A stretch of 64,000 bases of DNA from Chryseobacterium sp. JM1 (GCF_000737715.1 NZ_JPRN01000001.1:1-64000); one strand, 5' to 3'. Numbered from the stretch's first letter, positions 42,329 through 52,726 are shown. Numbers and translations are program-made. Notes: a model not told the origin generated them from the sequence alone.

Positions 42329-45169
42329 TTATTCTCTGCCTTTTACAAGAATCCAGCCTGTATATTTTACAGGAGTTTGCTTGCCAGCAGGTTCATTCCA
42401 GTGAATCTCAAACCAGTAGTTTCCGGTAGAAACCCTCTTGCCTCCAATGGTTCCGTCCCATTTATAGCCGTTGGTTTTATCACCCTGGAATATTTTGCTT
42501 CCATAGCGGTCGAAAATACTGAACTCAAGGTTCTTCTTAGCCGACAGCAATGAATAATCCAGAACATCATTCACGCCGTCACCGTTTGGTGTAATAGCAT
42601 TGATCAGGTTTGGAATTGTGATTTCAACTTTAATAGGATCACAGTTGTAGCTGTCCTTCACATACACCGTGGATATTCCTCTTGCCACATCCGTAAATAT
42701 ATTGGAATCCTGCCACTGGATATTGTCGATCGAATACTGATAAGGCGGATTTCCACCTATCGCATATACGGTAACAGTAGTATTGGAAATTTCAATATTG
42801 GAAACCACCGGCTGTTCTGAAGCATACACTTTTACGGTCTGAAGGGTTACACAGTCTCCTGTTTTCAATTTTACCCAATACGTTCCCACACCTGCATTTT
42901 GTATAGCCTGTGTAGTAGCACCTGTGCTCCACGCATACCCTGAGAAACCGGGACCTGCATCCAGTGTTGTTTTATCCTCAACACAAATGATCTTGTCAAC
43001 CAAGACTGTAGATTTTACAGGAGGAAGAACGGTCAGTGTTACCTGAGCCACTCTGTAGCAGCCATTCGCGTTGATTACTTTTACATAAGCAACTCCCGTA
43101 GGAGCAATGTAGTTGGCAGGATTCAGGATCTCGTTGGTACTGTTGTCAGCATCCGTTGGAGAAGGGTAGTATTTTTTAGTAACTCCCGGCTGTACGGTGA
43201 CAGGAGCATTGGTAAGGTTAAATAGCCCTGTTGAAGGATTATCTTCCAGAAAACAGGCCCTTAAAGCAGCATTGTTAACGGTTGGACTTTCTGAAACAGT
43301 TAAATTTAGCGTTACCTGCTCACAATCTGTAAAGTTCGGGTTGTTTCCACAGAATTTATACACAAAAGAATCAGGGCCTACATAATTAAAGGCAGGCGCA
43401 TAGCTGATCACACCTGTAGCAGGATCGATCACTGCATTACCGTTTGTAGGAGGAGTGATGATGGTCACAGAACCCGGAACTACAGCCTGGGTCGAATTTG
43501 TAAATGTCGGAACAATGAGCTTTACCCCATCACATACGGTTTGGTTGGATGTAGTTTCCGCAAGACATGTGAAAACTTTGTAAACAGGTGTAATGATTGG
43601 AGGACATGAGCCCACAGTGATCCTTACGGTATATTCACCGGATTGTGTAGGCGTAAAGGAATTCGTTGTAGCTGCCGGAATAGGAGTTCCATCTCTGAAC
43701 CACTGATAAGAATCAAAACTGTCATCCAGTTCCAGTACAATTCCCGGGATACAGTCACCCGTCTGTTTTGCTATGACAGGAATCGAGGAGAACCCGGCGA
43801 AATATCCACCGTAGCCTACTACACCGCTTCCTCCGGAAATCCCAGCAGTTACAGCCTTTGTTGATGTGATGGTAACGTTTCCTGTTACATTCGGAACAGA
43901 ATAGGATACCCAGGATGTAGTTCCTGATACAGGATAAGGTCCCTGAGCTGCAGGAGGAGTTGCTCCGTTGACCGTAACTCCGGCTCCTGTTTCTGTAAGG
44001 ATATTTAATTTTACATTATTAGTTGTAGGAGGGAGGATATTAATGTTTCCTATCTCGTCAATTTTTCTTGGAAGATAACAGTTCAATGGGGGAATATAAT
44101 TAAACCCGATGGTAGCGTTACTTGTCGCTACACCCGCCAATAGCTGATATACATAAACATTTTTGGTTGTTTTGATGTACATATTGTAATGGTTGTTCCC
44201 CTGGTTGATGTAATTGTTGTTATTCAGTTTGTTGACTCTGTAGCTTTCACCTTCATTCAGGGTGACTGCCGGAGCTGTCCCGTTGTTGATATACACCTGT
44301 GTACCACCTTCGGTAGCTACAATCAGGGCATCTTCCATTCTCTCGCTGATGTCTCCGTTTCCTTTTACAAGAACGAATTCATTTCCCAGACGGTCCGTAG
44401 GTACAGACTGGTCCATGACAATATCAGACCCATCGAAGATACTACCCGGAGGTATAATGGCAAACTGGCCGTTGAAATTTCCGTTGGTTACGGAAATCGG
44501 TTTATCAGCTTCTATTTTGGCTCCAATAAAGCCTTCTTTATTTCCTGCCATATCACCTGTTCCCTCAATAATATAAGACTGGCCTTTATTAAGCGTGAAG
44601 GTGAGTGTAGGATTGGTAACAGCTGTCCAGCCGTTGGTAAATATTACATTGGGAGAATAGTTAGAAACAGTCACCACCGTATTATCTTCCGTAGCCATGA
44701 TACCCGCTGTAAAGTTCAGAGAAACAAGAGGGTTTTCTAATGGCGAAACGACAGCATAAAACTTTTTACCGATTCCGGCTTTACCCTTAGAGGTCAGAAT
44801 TTCACCATGGCTGGCTACGGAAAACCTGAAGGTAGCGAAATAAGGTTTCGTTCCTTTGGTATAAAGTCCCTTGTTGACCGGAGCAAACATTTCAGACGGG
44901 TTACTGGTGATGATAGATCCCAGAGGAATCTGGAATGTCTGGGGTGCTCCTTTGGCGACAGTTACTGTCCCAAGCAGGGTATTGTTACTGTAGATTTCCA
45001 CCGGAAAAGGGGTGGTGGAATCTGTTGAAAAATATAACGCCTGTTGCGGAGAAGAAATCTGGGTGCTTCGGGCTGCCATAGGGGCAAACCAATGCTCAGT
45101 ATCTCTCTGTCCAAAAAGCGGATTAATTGCTGTAAACAGCAAAAGAAAAATGAGTAAAAATATTTTCAT
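42329..45169 (-). CDS. Giant T9SS type B surface protein 2
   Basis: 946 residues, same plan as the flanking genes but without the two extra FCDD modules. HWFAPMAARS, MATEDNTVVTVSNYSP, NHYNMYIKTTKNVYVYQLLAG and NYIPPLNCYLPRKIDEIG mark the N-terminal domain. YQWFRDGTPIPAATTN marks the Ig-like module. Type B signal: NAITPNGDGVNDVLDY, FSIFDRYGSKIFQG and RVSTGNYWFEIHW. It has its own -7 box and terminator, so it is a separate transcription unit. Most like gene 3. Confidence 0.9.
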   Translation of the reverse strand: MKIFLLIFLLLFTAINPLFGQRDTEHWFAPMAARSTQISSPQQALYFSTDSTTPFPVEIYSNNTLLGTVTVAKGAPQTFQIPLGSIITSNPSEMFAPVNKGLYTKGTKPYFATFRFSVASHGEILTSKGKAGIGKKFYAVVSPLENPLVSLNFTAGIMATEDNTVVTVSNYSPNVIFTNGWTAVTNPTLTFTLNKGQSYIIEGTGDMAGNKEGFIGAKIEADKPISVTNGNFNGQFAIIPPGSIFDGSDIVMDQSVPTDRLGNEFVLVKGNGDISERMEDALIVATEGGTQVYINNGTAPAVTLNEGESYRVNKLNNNNYINQGNNHYNMYIKTTKNVYVYQLLAGVATSNATIGFNYIPPLNCYLPRKIDEIGNINILPPTTNNVKLNILTETGAGVTVNGATPPAAQGPYPVSGTTSWVSYSVPNVTGNVTITSTKAVTAGISGGSGVVGYGGYFAGFSSIPVIAKQTGDCIPGIVLELDDSFDSYQWFRDGTPIPAATTNSFTPTQSGEYTVRITVGSCPPIITPVYKVFTCLAETTSNQTVCDGVKLIVPTFTNSTQAVVPGSVTIITPPTNGNAVIDPATGVISYAPAFNYVGPDSFVYKFCGNNPNFTDCEQVTLNLTVSESPTVNNAALRACFLEDNPSTGLFNLTNAPVTVQPGVTKKYYPSPTDADNSTNEILNPANYIAPTGVAYVKVINANGCYRVAQVTLTVLPPVKSTVLVDKIICVEDKTTLDAGPGFSGYAWSTGATTQAIQNAGVGTYWVKLKTGDCVTLQTVKVYASEQPVVSNIEISNTTVTVYAIGGNPPYQYSIDNIQWQDSNIFTDVARGISTVYVKDSYNCDPIKVEITIPNLINAITPNGDGVNDVLDYSLLSAKKNLEFSIFDRYGSKIFQGDKTNGYKWDGTIGGKRVSTGNYWFEIHWNEPAGKQTPVKYTGWILVKGRE

Positions 45170-45192
45170 TTATTTGGGAATTAGGATTGCCG

Positions 45193-45200
45193 CAAAAATA
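45193..45200 (-). promoter_or_regulatory. -7 box TATTTTTG, T9SS-B gene 2
   Basis: Perfect TAnnTTTG on the minus strand, 24 bp before the ATG. Confidence 0.6.
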
Positions 45201-45261
45201 GGAGAATATTTAATGTGGAATTACAAAATATGTAAAAAATGTTGATTTTGGGTTAAAAAAA

Positions 45262-45283
45262 AACCGCGATCAGGGATCGCGGT
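45262..45283 (-). terminator. Terminator of T9SS-B gene 3
   Basis: AACCGCGAT, loop, ATCGCGGTT with a long T run on the minus strand. The stem sequence is the same as at 42281, so the terminator was duplicated with the gene. Confidence 0.9.
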
Positions 45284-45308
45284 TATATATATTATTAAGA
45301 AGGAAGGC

Positions 45309-48134
45309 TTATTCAAGGTTTTTAACTAAAATCCATCCTGTGTATTTAATTGGAGTTTTGTCCTTGTTGGATTCATTCCAGTTGATATGATACCAGTAAG
45401 TTCCTGTTAAAAGCTTTTTGTCGTAATGCTTTCCGTCCCACTTGTAATCATTGAATTTGTTTCCGGTGAAGATCATATTTCCATATCGGTCATAAATGAC
45501 AAAAGAAAGGTTTTCTTTATAGGCTAGCTCGCTGTAGTCGATATAGTCATTTTTATTATCGCCGTTAGGAGTGATGGCATTAATCAGGTTAGGAACTGTT
45601 ACTTCCACTGTTGTAGGATCACAATTGTAAGTGTCTTTTACGTAGAATGTGTGCTGGCCTCTTGTAAGTCCTGTAAACACATTCGAATCCTGCCAGTTTG
45701 TAGGAGTATCCACAGCATATTTGTAAGGCGCTTTTCCTCCGTTTACAACAATGGTAGCTGTAGTATTTGAAATTTCAATCTTAGTGATTACCGGATCTTC
45801 CGCTTTTCTTACTCTTACGACTTGTTTTAGTAAACATCCGTTTTTACCCAGGATTACAGAATATTCTCCGATACCTACATTTTGAATGGAAGCTGTAGTA
45901 GCTCCTGTACTCCATAAGTAAGAATCATATCCCGGTCCTGCATTCAGATTCGTTTTACTGTCTACACAGATAAACTGATCTACAAGAATCGGAGATTTTT
46001 TGATTGGAAGAGCGATCAGTTCAATTTTTGCATTGGCTGTACATCCTTCGCTTGTCGTTACTTTTACATATACAAATCCTCCGGCAGACGGATAATTGTC
46101 TGGAGTCAGAATTTCATTCGTTCCTGCTGTAAGGTCAGCCATTGTAGGATAGTATTTTTTTACTACCAAAGCGTAGTCTGTAACGCTGGCTTTCGTAAGA
46201 TCGAAATAAGCATACGGATCTACATCATACTGACATGCCTTGATCGTAGCATCTCTCACGGTGAAAGGAACTACTGTAAGATTTAATGTAATCTGCTCAC
46301 AGTCGATAAACTCAGTAGCATTGCCACAGAATTTATATACAATCTGATCAGGACCATAGTAGTTGGCATTCGGCGTATAGGTGATCGTTCCGTTTGGATT
46401 AACCACTGCTACTCCGTGTGCTGCCGGCGTAATGAGAACAAGTGTACCTGGTACAACCGCCTGCGTTGACGATGTGAATGCAGCTGTGATTACTTTTGTA
46501 GAACATGCATTAAGGGTCTGAGTTGTAAGTTTCAGACAGCTGAATACTTTATACACTGGTGTAGTAACCGGCGGACATGTGCCCATCGTTACTTTTACCG
46601 TATAGTTTCCTGATGTTGCAGGTGAAAATGTATTGGCATTGGCTCCCGGAATAGCTGTTCCGTTTAAGAGCCATTGGTAGGTTTCATACCCGTCATCCAC
46701 TTCAAGAATGATTCCAGGGGCACATTCACCTGTTTTTTTAGCAATTACAGGAATGGAAGAGAAACCCGCGAAGTATCCACCGTATCCTGCAGTGCTGTAT
46801 CCACCGTTAATTCCCGCAGTTACTGCTTTGTTGGATGTGATGGTGACGTTTCCTGAGATACCCGGTACAGCATAAGTTACCCACTGGGTATTCCCGGTAA
46901 GAGGGTAAGGTCCCTGATCAGCGGTAGGAGGGAATCCGTTTACCATAACCGTAGCTCCAGCTTCCGTAAGAATATTAAGCTTCAAATTAATGGTTGAGGT
47001 AGTAATACCCGGCATCTCATTAATTTTACCGATTTCATCAATCTTTCGGGGAAGGAAACAGTTTAATGGTGGAATGTAGTTGAATCCACATGTTGCATTA
47101 TCAGCATTGATGGCAACAAACTGGTACAGATAGACATTTTTATTGGTCGAAATGTACATGTTGGCATGAGTTCCTGTTCCGGGTTGTGTGATGTAGTTCA
47201 CTTCATCAATCCTGTACCATCCACCTGCACTCAGAGTAGCAGCGGGAGTCGTGGAACCGTTTAAATAAACTTCAGTATTGTTTTCTGTAGCGATGATAAT
47301 TCCCCCTTCCATATTGGCTGCGGGCTTGGTAGACTTGGTTTTTACGATAGCGAAAGTATTTCCAAGTCTTTCTGTAGGAACAGACTGATCGAGTACTGCA
47401 TCTGATCCACCGGGTGAATCTACTCCAAAGTTACCGTTGCTGCTTCCGTTGGTAAGGGTTACCGGTTTATCTGCTACCACCTTGGCTCCCATAAATCCGG
47501 ATAGGTTGGCATCTGTAGTTCCGGGACCTGCTAAAATAAACGATTCTCCTTTATTTAGGGTAAATGACTGTGAATTTCCTGTAGGTGTTCCTCCATAAAA
47601 TACCAATCCGTTGGTATTCCATGATACGGTTACGTTGGTATTATCTTCTGTAGCCAATATCCCTGCTGTAAAGTTGTAATTACTTGTATAAATGCTCGAA
47701 GCAGGTGTATTGGGGCTGGTAGCAACATAAAATTCTTTACCGATACCTGCCTTTCCTTTACTGGTGATAATTTCACCATGGGAAAACTGTGCAAGTCTCA
47801 AACTGCAGTAAAACGGTTTATCTCCTTTCAGGTATAGTCCCTTGGTGATTACTTTAAATGCTTCTGTTGTAGCTGAGGCAAAGACGAAACTGGCCGTTGG
47901 AGTATAGGTAACAGGATTACCTTTACTTACTGTAACGGTAGTAAGCAGTGCATTATTGTTGTATATCTTTACATCAAACGGAGTTACAGAATCTGTAGAA
48001 ATATACAGTGTATTCGTGTAAGCTGTTGATACGGTATTGTAGTATGGCGCAATCCAGTGCTCTGTGTCTCTTTGGGCAAAGAGCGAGTGAATTGTAAAAA
48101 ACAACAACACGAAACTGAGTAGATATCTTTTCAT
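45309..48134 (-). CDS. Giant T9SS type B surface protein 3
   Basis: 941 residues. Signal peptide MKRYLLSFVLLFFTIHSLFA. The N-terminal domain starts DTEHWIAPYYNTVS and contains LATEDNTNVTVSWNT, GTHANMYISTNKNVYLYQFV and NYIPPLNCFLPRKIDEIG. Ig-like YQWLLNGTAIPGANAN and cadherin-like AVVNPNGTITYTPNANYYGP follow. Type B sorting end: NAITPNGDNKNDYIDY, FVIYDRYGNMIFTG, KLLTGTYWYHINW. Same architecture and length as gene 2, suggesting recent duplication. Confidence 0.9.
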   Translation of the reverse strand: MKRYLLSFVLLFFTIHSLFAQRDTEHWIAPYYNTVSTAYTNTLYISTDSVTPFDVKIYNNNALLTTVTVSKGNPVTYTPTASFVFASATTEAFKVITKGLYLKGDKPFYCSLRLAQFSHGEIITSKGKAGIGKEFYVATSPNTPASSIYTSNYNFTAGILATEDNTNVTVSWNTNGLVFYGGTPTGNSQSFTLNKGESFILAGPGTTDANLSGFMGAKVVADKPVTLTNGSSNGNFGVDSPGGSDAVLDQSVPTERLGNTFAIVKTKSTKPAANMEGGIIIATENNTEVYLNGSTTPAATLSAGGWYRIDEVNYITQPGTGTHANMYISTNKNVYLYQFVAINADNATCGFNYIPPLNCFLPRKIDEIGKINEMPGITTSTINLKLNILTEAGATVMVNGFPPTADQGPYPLTGNTQWVTYAVPGISGNVTITSNKAVTAGINGGYSTAGYGGYFAGFSSIPVIAKKTGECAPGIILEVDDGYETYQWLLNGTAIPGANANTFSPATSGNYTVKVTMGTCPPVTTPVYKVFSCLKLTTQTLNACSTKVITAAFTSSTQAVVPGTLVLITPAAHGVAVVNPNGTITYTPNANYYGPDQIVYKFCGNATEFIDCEQITLNLTVVPFTVRDATIKACQYDVDPYAYFDLTKASVTDYALVVKKYYPTMADLTAGTNEILTPDNYPSAGGFVYVKVTTSEGCTANAKIELIALPIKKSPILVDQFICVDSKTNLNAGPGYDSYLWSTGATTASIQNVGIGEYSVILGKNGCLLKQVVRVRKAEDPVITKIEISNTTATIVVNGGKAPYKYAVDTPTNWQDSNVFTGLTRGQHTFYVKDTYNCDPTTVEVTVPNLINAITPNGDNKNDYIDYSELAYKENLSFVIYDRYGNMIFTGNKFNDYKWDGKHYDKKLLTGTYWYHINWNESNKDKTPIKYTGWILVKNLE

Positions 48135-48158
48135 GTGGGTAAGGAATTAGGATTTCTA

Positions 48159-48166
48159 CAAATTTA
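48159..48166 (-). promoter_or_regulatory. -7 box TAAATTTG, T9SS-B gene 3
   Basis: Perfect TAnnTTTG on the minus strand, 25 bp before the ATG. Confidence 0.6.
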
Positions 48167-48213
48167 AAATAATATTTGAAATAGTATTAAATAAATATAA
48201 CAAAAGTTAAAAA

Positions 48214-51200
48214 TTAATCACGATTTTTAATTAAAAGCCATCCGGAATACGAAACTGGTAATTTTGTATCAGGCTCCGTCCAGGTGATTACATACCAATA
48301 CGTTCCCGTAGGAAGATTTCTTCCGTTTACCTTTCCGTCCCATATGTAATTTTTGTCAGATGACCTGTAAACAGACATACCATAACGGTCGGCAACCTCT
48401 ATGATCACATTCTGTTTGATCCTTAAATCTGAGTAATTAAGAACATCGTTAAGCCCGTCCCCATTCGGTGTGATGGCATTTACAAGATTCAGTACCAGAA
48501 ATTCTTTAGTCACAGGAAGACATCCGTCTGATCCTAAAACATATACTTTGTGAATTCCTCTTGAAAGGCCCGTGAAAACATTGGAAGTCTGATAATTCAT
48601 TCCGTCAAGGGAATATTGATAAGGAGGGGTTCCGCCTGTTACATACACTGTAGCACTGGATGATGAGACCTCTATTTTTGTAATGGTAGGCCCCTGAGCT
48701 GTTGTTACGCTTACCGTTTGACGGTATACACATCCGTTGAATCCTAAATCTACATAATAATTTCCTACCCCTACTGTTATACTCTGCGATGTAGCGCCGT
48801 TGCTCCATAGATAGGAAGAGAATCCAGGTCCTGCATCCAGAATCACTTTTTCAACAGAACAGACTACCTGGTTGCGAAGGGTGGTTGATTTTTTAGGTGT
48901 TTTTAAAGTCAGTTTCAGAGTTCCGGTATTGGGACATCCTGAGCTGCTTTGGAATCTTACATAATAGGTATGAACTGAAGTTATATTCTGTGTCGGAGAA
49001 ATAGCATTGATTCCCGCCTGAGCATCAGCCAGAGAAGAATGAAATGAAAGAATTACCGTTGGGTCCGTAGTAAATAAATTCTTATAATCATTAAGATTCG
49101 CAGATTCAGAACCGCCCAGGTCATTATCACAGACATCTGCTGCAACTGAATTCGTGATCAGGGTAATTTTAGCTCCGATCTTAAAGTTAATCTGTCCAAA
49201 TGCGGCAGCACAGTCACCGGTATTGGGTGAGACCCTTACGTAAACCGTTGTATTCGCCGTGTAAGTCCAGTTAGTTGGAAGATTATTGTTGTTTCCTGCT
49301 GTAGCATCTGCCTGAACAAGATAGTATTTTACAGTAAAATTGGCAGAATTGGTTACGATCTGTGGGGTTACTGTAGCGAAATTGACACTAATGATTCCGT
49401 CAAAATCATTATCACAGAAATTCGCATTAAAATTGCTGGTATTCACATTCGGTGAAGGATTCAGAGTTAATGTGATCTGTGCTGGTTTAGAACATCCGAA
49501 TGAAGAAGTCACATTGGCATAAATGGTTCCCGCAGGCCCCGAATAGGTAGCAGGGCTGGCAATCTGTCCCGTTAAATTAGCATTCGTATAATAAGTGGCT
49601 GTTGTTCCGGTATCCGGACTTAAAACAGCAGTTGTCAGATCAAATGTTCCGTTTCCATTGTTGCTGGCGCAGGAAGACAGGGCAGCATTCTGAGTCTGAA
49701 GAACATCAATATTCACCACCACTTTGAAATATTCAAAATCTGCGGGGGTTCCGTTTCCGTCAATAAAATAAATAAAAGAATCTGTAGCATCTGCCGTAAG
49801 ACCTGCATTGGGTGTATAAGTGATTTGTCCTGTTGTAGTATTTACCGTAGCTGTACCATTGGTTGGCTGTGCAATAATGCTCGTATGGGAAGGAACGATA
49901 GCCTGCGCAGAAGCGGTGAAAACCGGCGTGATCACTTTTGTATTACATGATCCGATGTTATAGGTTGTTGTGGATATCGGTGGGCATAATGTATATTCAT
50001 ATTCAGAAGTAAGCCTCGATTCACAGTTGTTTTTGGTGATAAAGCAGGTATAAGTTCCCGCTCCATACAATTCAGGATTGATAAAATAAGAAGTAGCTCC
50101 GGGAATTAAAACACCGTTGAAATACCATTGGTACGCATCATAACTGTTGTCCACTTCAAGACGGATTCCAGCATAACAATCACCTGTTTTTGTAATCGCA
50201 GGAACTGAAGAGAATCCGGCGAAATATCCTCCATACCCTACAGCACCGCTTCCTGCTGCAATTCCTGCTGTGACAGGTTTTGTCGAATTGATGGTGACAT
50301 TTCCGGAAACATTCATCACGGAATAAGTAACCCATCCCGGATTTCCGGTGACAGGATAAGGACCTGTAGCCGCAGCCACAGGATTACCGTTCAGTGTTAC
50401 GGCCGCACCTGTCTGCGTAATAATATTAAGTTTAGTATCATAATAAGTACCTCCGATCCTGTTAATAAAGCCAATTTCATTGATCTCTTTAGGCAAGAAA
50501 CAGCTTAATGGCGGGATGAAATTCATACCTCCAGTCTGATAAACCGTACTTCCGGAAGCCCCGGCCAGAAGCTGATACACGTAAACGTTTTTGCTCGCGG
50601 AAATATTCATATTGTAATGTCCGTTACCCTGGTTGAGATAGCTGGTGCCTTCAATCATATAATAGCCTCCCGCATTAAGGTTAACACCTGGTACAGGGTT
50701 TCCGTTGACCATAAGCGTGGTATTGTTTTCTGTAGCAATGATCATGGCTTTTTCCATCCCTACACTCGCGGGACCGTTTCCTTTTACCATCACAAAATCT
50801 TTCCCCAATCTGTCTATAGGAACCGCCTGATCCATCAGAATATCTACATTGCTGTTATTTTGAGTAGTATAAAGACCATTGAAGTTTCCGTTGGTTACAG
50901 ATACGGGTTTATTGGCAACAAGCTTTGCACCCAATAATCCTTTTCTGTTACTGGCACCTCCCATATCGCTTATGACATCTATGATATAAGATTTTCCTTT
51001 GTTAATGGTAAATGTTCTGTTTGGCATTACGCTGCCGTTGGAGAATACAACGTCGGAATTATAACCTGATAAAGTTACGGTCGTATTATCCTCCGTAGCT
51101 GTCACTCCCAAAGTAGAGTTTACATAATCTTTTGGATAGGTCGTGGGTGCTGTTCCTATGAAAAAAGTTTTTCCGATCCCGGCCAATCCTTTCGAAGTAA

Positions 51201-51564
51201 TAATTTCTGCCTGACTGGGAACCGAAAATCTGAAGTTGGCAAAGAACTTTTTATTTCCTTTTGCATGCAGTCCCATGGAATTCTGTGTAAAGAGGCTGCC
51301 GGGCGTGGAAGCAATCATATAATTGTTCGGAACCGTCAATTGTACTGGGTTTCCTTTACTTACCTGTACGGTAGAAAAGACAACATTATTATTGGAAACC
51401 TGTACAGAAAAAGGGACCGTTTCGTTAGTCGACAGGTATAGATAACATTGGGGTGTTCCCTGAAGAGAGCTGGCAGACATGGGAGCAAACCAGTGCTCGG
51501 TATCCAGCTGCGCATTAAGGATCAGACAAAGAAAAGTGCAAATAGCTAGTAGAAATTTTTTCAT
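48214..51564 (-). CDS. Giant T9SS type B surface protein 4
   Basis: 1116 residues, matching gene 1 in having two extra modules (FCDNDFDGIISVNFATV and VCDNDLGGSESANLNDYK). The N-terminal domain has TEHWFAPMSASS, VTATEDNTTVTLSGYNS, GHYNMNISASKNVYVYQLLAG and NFIPPLSCFLPKEINEIG. Type B sorting end: NAITPNGDGLNDVLNY, IEVADRYGMSVYRS, NLPTGTYWYVITW. No hairpin terminator is visible after its stop, unlike genes 2 and 3. Nearest to tsf. Confidence 0.9.
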   Translation of the reverse strand: MKKFLLAICTFLCLILNAQLDTEHWFAPMSASSLQGTPQCYLYLSTNETVPFSVQVSNNNVVFSTVQVSKGNPVQLTVPNNYMIASTPGSLFTQNSMGLHAKGNKKFFANFRFSVPSQAEIITSKGLAGIGKTFFIGTAPTTYPKDYVNSTLGVTATEDNTTVTLSGYNSDVVFSNGSVMPNRTFTINKGKSYIIDVISDMGGASNRKGLLGAKLVANKPVSVTNGNFNGLYTTQNNSNVDILMDQAVPIDRLGKDFVMVKGNGPASVGMEKAMIIATENNTTLMVNGNPVPGVNLNAGGYYMIEGTSYLNQGNGHYNMNISASKNVYVYQLLAGASGSTVYQTGGMNFIPPLSCFLPKEINEIGFINRIGGTYYDTKLNIITQTGAAVTLNGNPVAAATGPYPVTGNPGWVTYSVMNVSGNVTINSTKPVTAGIAAGSGAVGYGGYFAGFSSVPAITKTGDCYAGIRLEVDNSYDAYQWYFNGVLIPGATSYFINPELYGAGTYTCFITKNNCESRLTSEYEYTLCPPISTTTYNIGSCNTKVITPVFTASAQAIVPSHTSIIAQPTNGTATVNTTTGQITYTPNAGLTADATDSFIYFIDGNGTPADFEYFKVVVNIDVLQTQNAALSSCASNNGNGTFDLTTAVLSPDTGTTATYYTNANLTGQIASPATYSGPAGTIYANVTSSFGCSKPAQITLTLNPSPNVNTSNFNANFCDNDFDGIISVNFATVTPQIVTNSANFTVKYYLVQADATAGNNNNLPTNWTYTANTTVYVRVSPNTGDCAAAFGQINFKIGAKITLITNSVAADVCDNDLGGSESANLNDYKNLFTTDPTVILSFHSSLADAQAGINAISPTQNITSVHTYYVRFQSSSGCPNTGTLKLTLKTPKKSTTLRNQVVCSVEKVILDAGPGFSSYLWSNGATSQSITVGVGNYYVDLGFNGCVYRQTVSVTTAQGPTITKIEVSSSSATVYVTGGTPPYQYSLDGMNYQTSNVFTGLSRGIHKVYVLGSDGCLPVTKEFLVLNLVNAITPNGDGLNDVLNYSDLRIKQNVIIEVADRYGMSVYRSSDKNYIWDGKVNGRNLPTGTYWYVITWTEPDTKLPVSYSGWLLIKNRD

Positions 51565-51583
51565 GCTTTATTATAAGGGGCAG

Positions 51584-51591
51584 CAAATTTA
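51584..51591 (-). promoter_or_regulatory. -7 box TAAATTTG, T9SS-B gene 4
   Basis: Perfect TAnnTTTG on the minus strand, 20 bp before the ATG. Confidence 0.6.
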
Positions 51592-51710
51592 AACATTAAT
51601 AATCTATTTCTAGCTTAAAATATTTCATAAATAGACACTTACGGTTAAGTTGATGAATATTTAAGATTCACTTCATATTAGGTTAACAGCGGCGCATGAT
51701 TCCATAAAAA

Positions 51711-51734
51711 ATCCCGGTGAATATTCACCGGGAT
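51711..51734 (-). terminator. Terminator of tsf
   Basis: ATCCCGGTGAATATTCACCGGGAT is a perfect palindrome, with a T run on the minus strand. Confidence 0.9.
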
Positions 51735-51755
51735 CCGTATTTTCTTTGAAAGAGA

Positions 51756-52583
51756 TTAAGCTAAGCTAATTCTTACAAATCCTGTTACTTTAAGGTCTGA
51801 ATTTACAGATTTTACATAGTCAGCAACAGAGATGCTTCCGTCTTTAATGAAAGACTGGTGTACCAATGTGTTGTCTTTGTAGAATTTCTGCATTTTACCT
51901 TTAAGGATGTTGTCGATAATGTTTTCAGGCTTACCTTCTTTTACAAGAAGTTCTCTTTCGATCTCTAATTCTTTGTCGATCGTTTCCTGAGAAACTCTGG
52001 TTTCGTCTAAAGCGATAGGGTTCATCGCAGCAACCTGCATAGAAACAGACTTAGCAGCTTCGTCAGCACCATCTACCTTAGCAGAAAGTGAAGTGATCGC
52101 TGCGATTTTGTTTCCAGCGTGGATGTAAGCTCCAAGGAATGGACCTTCGATTCTTTCGAAAGCTCCGATCTCGATTTTCTCACCGATAACTCCTGTTTGC
52201 TCGATTAATTTTTCAGCAACAGTAAGTCCGTGGAAATCTGTAGCTAAAAGCTCTTCTTTAGTAGCAGCGAAGATAGCCATTTCAGCTAATTCGTAAGCTA
52301 GTTCGATGAAAGCTTCATTTTTTGCAACGAAGTCAGTTTCGCAGTTTAGAGAGATTACCACACCTAAAGTGTTGTCCTCGTTTACTCTAGCGATTACCGC
52401 ACCTTCAGAAGATTCTCTGTCAGCTCTGTTTGCAGCTACTTTCTGTCCTTTTTTTCTAAGGATATCTACTGCTTTTTCGAAGTCTCCTTCTGCTTCAACT
52501 AGAGCTTTCTTGCAGTCCATCATACCTGCACCTGTTTGGTTTCTTAATTTCGCTACGTCTGCAGCAACTGGTGTATAAGACAT
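51756..52583 (-). CDS. tsf: Translation elongation factor Ts
   Basis: 275 residues. The N-terminal UBA-like part carries the EF-Ts signature LRNQTGAGMMDCKKAL, with KGQKVAANRADRESSEGAV and NCETDFVAKNEAF following. EF-Ts recharges EF-Tu with GTP. In most bacteria it is cotranscribed with rpsB. Here it stands alone with its own promoter and terminator, about 19 kb from rpsB and on the opposite strand. Confidence 0.98.
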   Translation of the reverse strand: MSYTPVAADVAKLRNQTGAGMMDCKKALVEAEGDFEKAVDILRKKGQKVAANRADRESSEGAVIARVNEDNTLGVVISLNCETDFVAKNEAFIELAYELAEMAIFAATKEELLATDFHGLTVAEKLIEQTGVIGEKIEIGAFERIEGPFLGAYIHAGNKIAAITSLSAKVDGADEAAKSVSMQVAAMNPIALDETRVSQETIDKELEIERELLVKEGKPENIIDNILKGKMQKFYKDNTLVHQSFIKDGSISVADYVKSVNSDLKVTGFVRISLA

Positions 52584-52643
52584 AATATCTATTATTTTTT
52601 ATTTAAGATTAGTATTAATTTTTAGCTTAATTTTAGAGCAGGG

Positions 52644-52651
52644 CAAAGATA
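52644..52651 (-). promoter_or_regulatory. -7 box TATCTTTG of tsf
   Basis: Perfect TAnnTTTG on the minus strand, 61 bp before the ATG, leaving a leader of about 55 nt. Confidence 0.6.
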
Positions 52652-52726
52652 ATGATTTTAATGATAAACTAAAAAATGACTTTTCACGTTATTGATATAT
52701 TTAATACTATTTTAAAGACTTGATTA

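Noticed and set aside
44189..44740. 183-residue plus-strand ORF within the T9SS-B array
   Set aside because: Antisense to a clearly conserved surface protein gene; no signal or domain.
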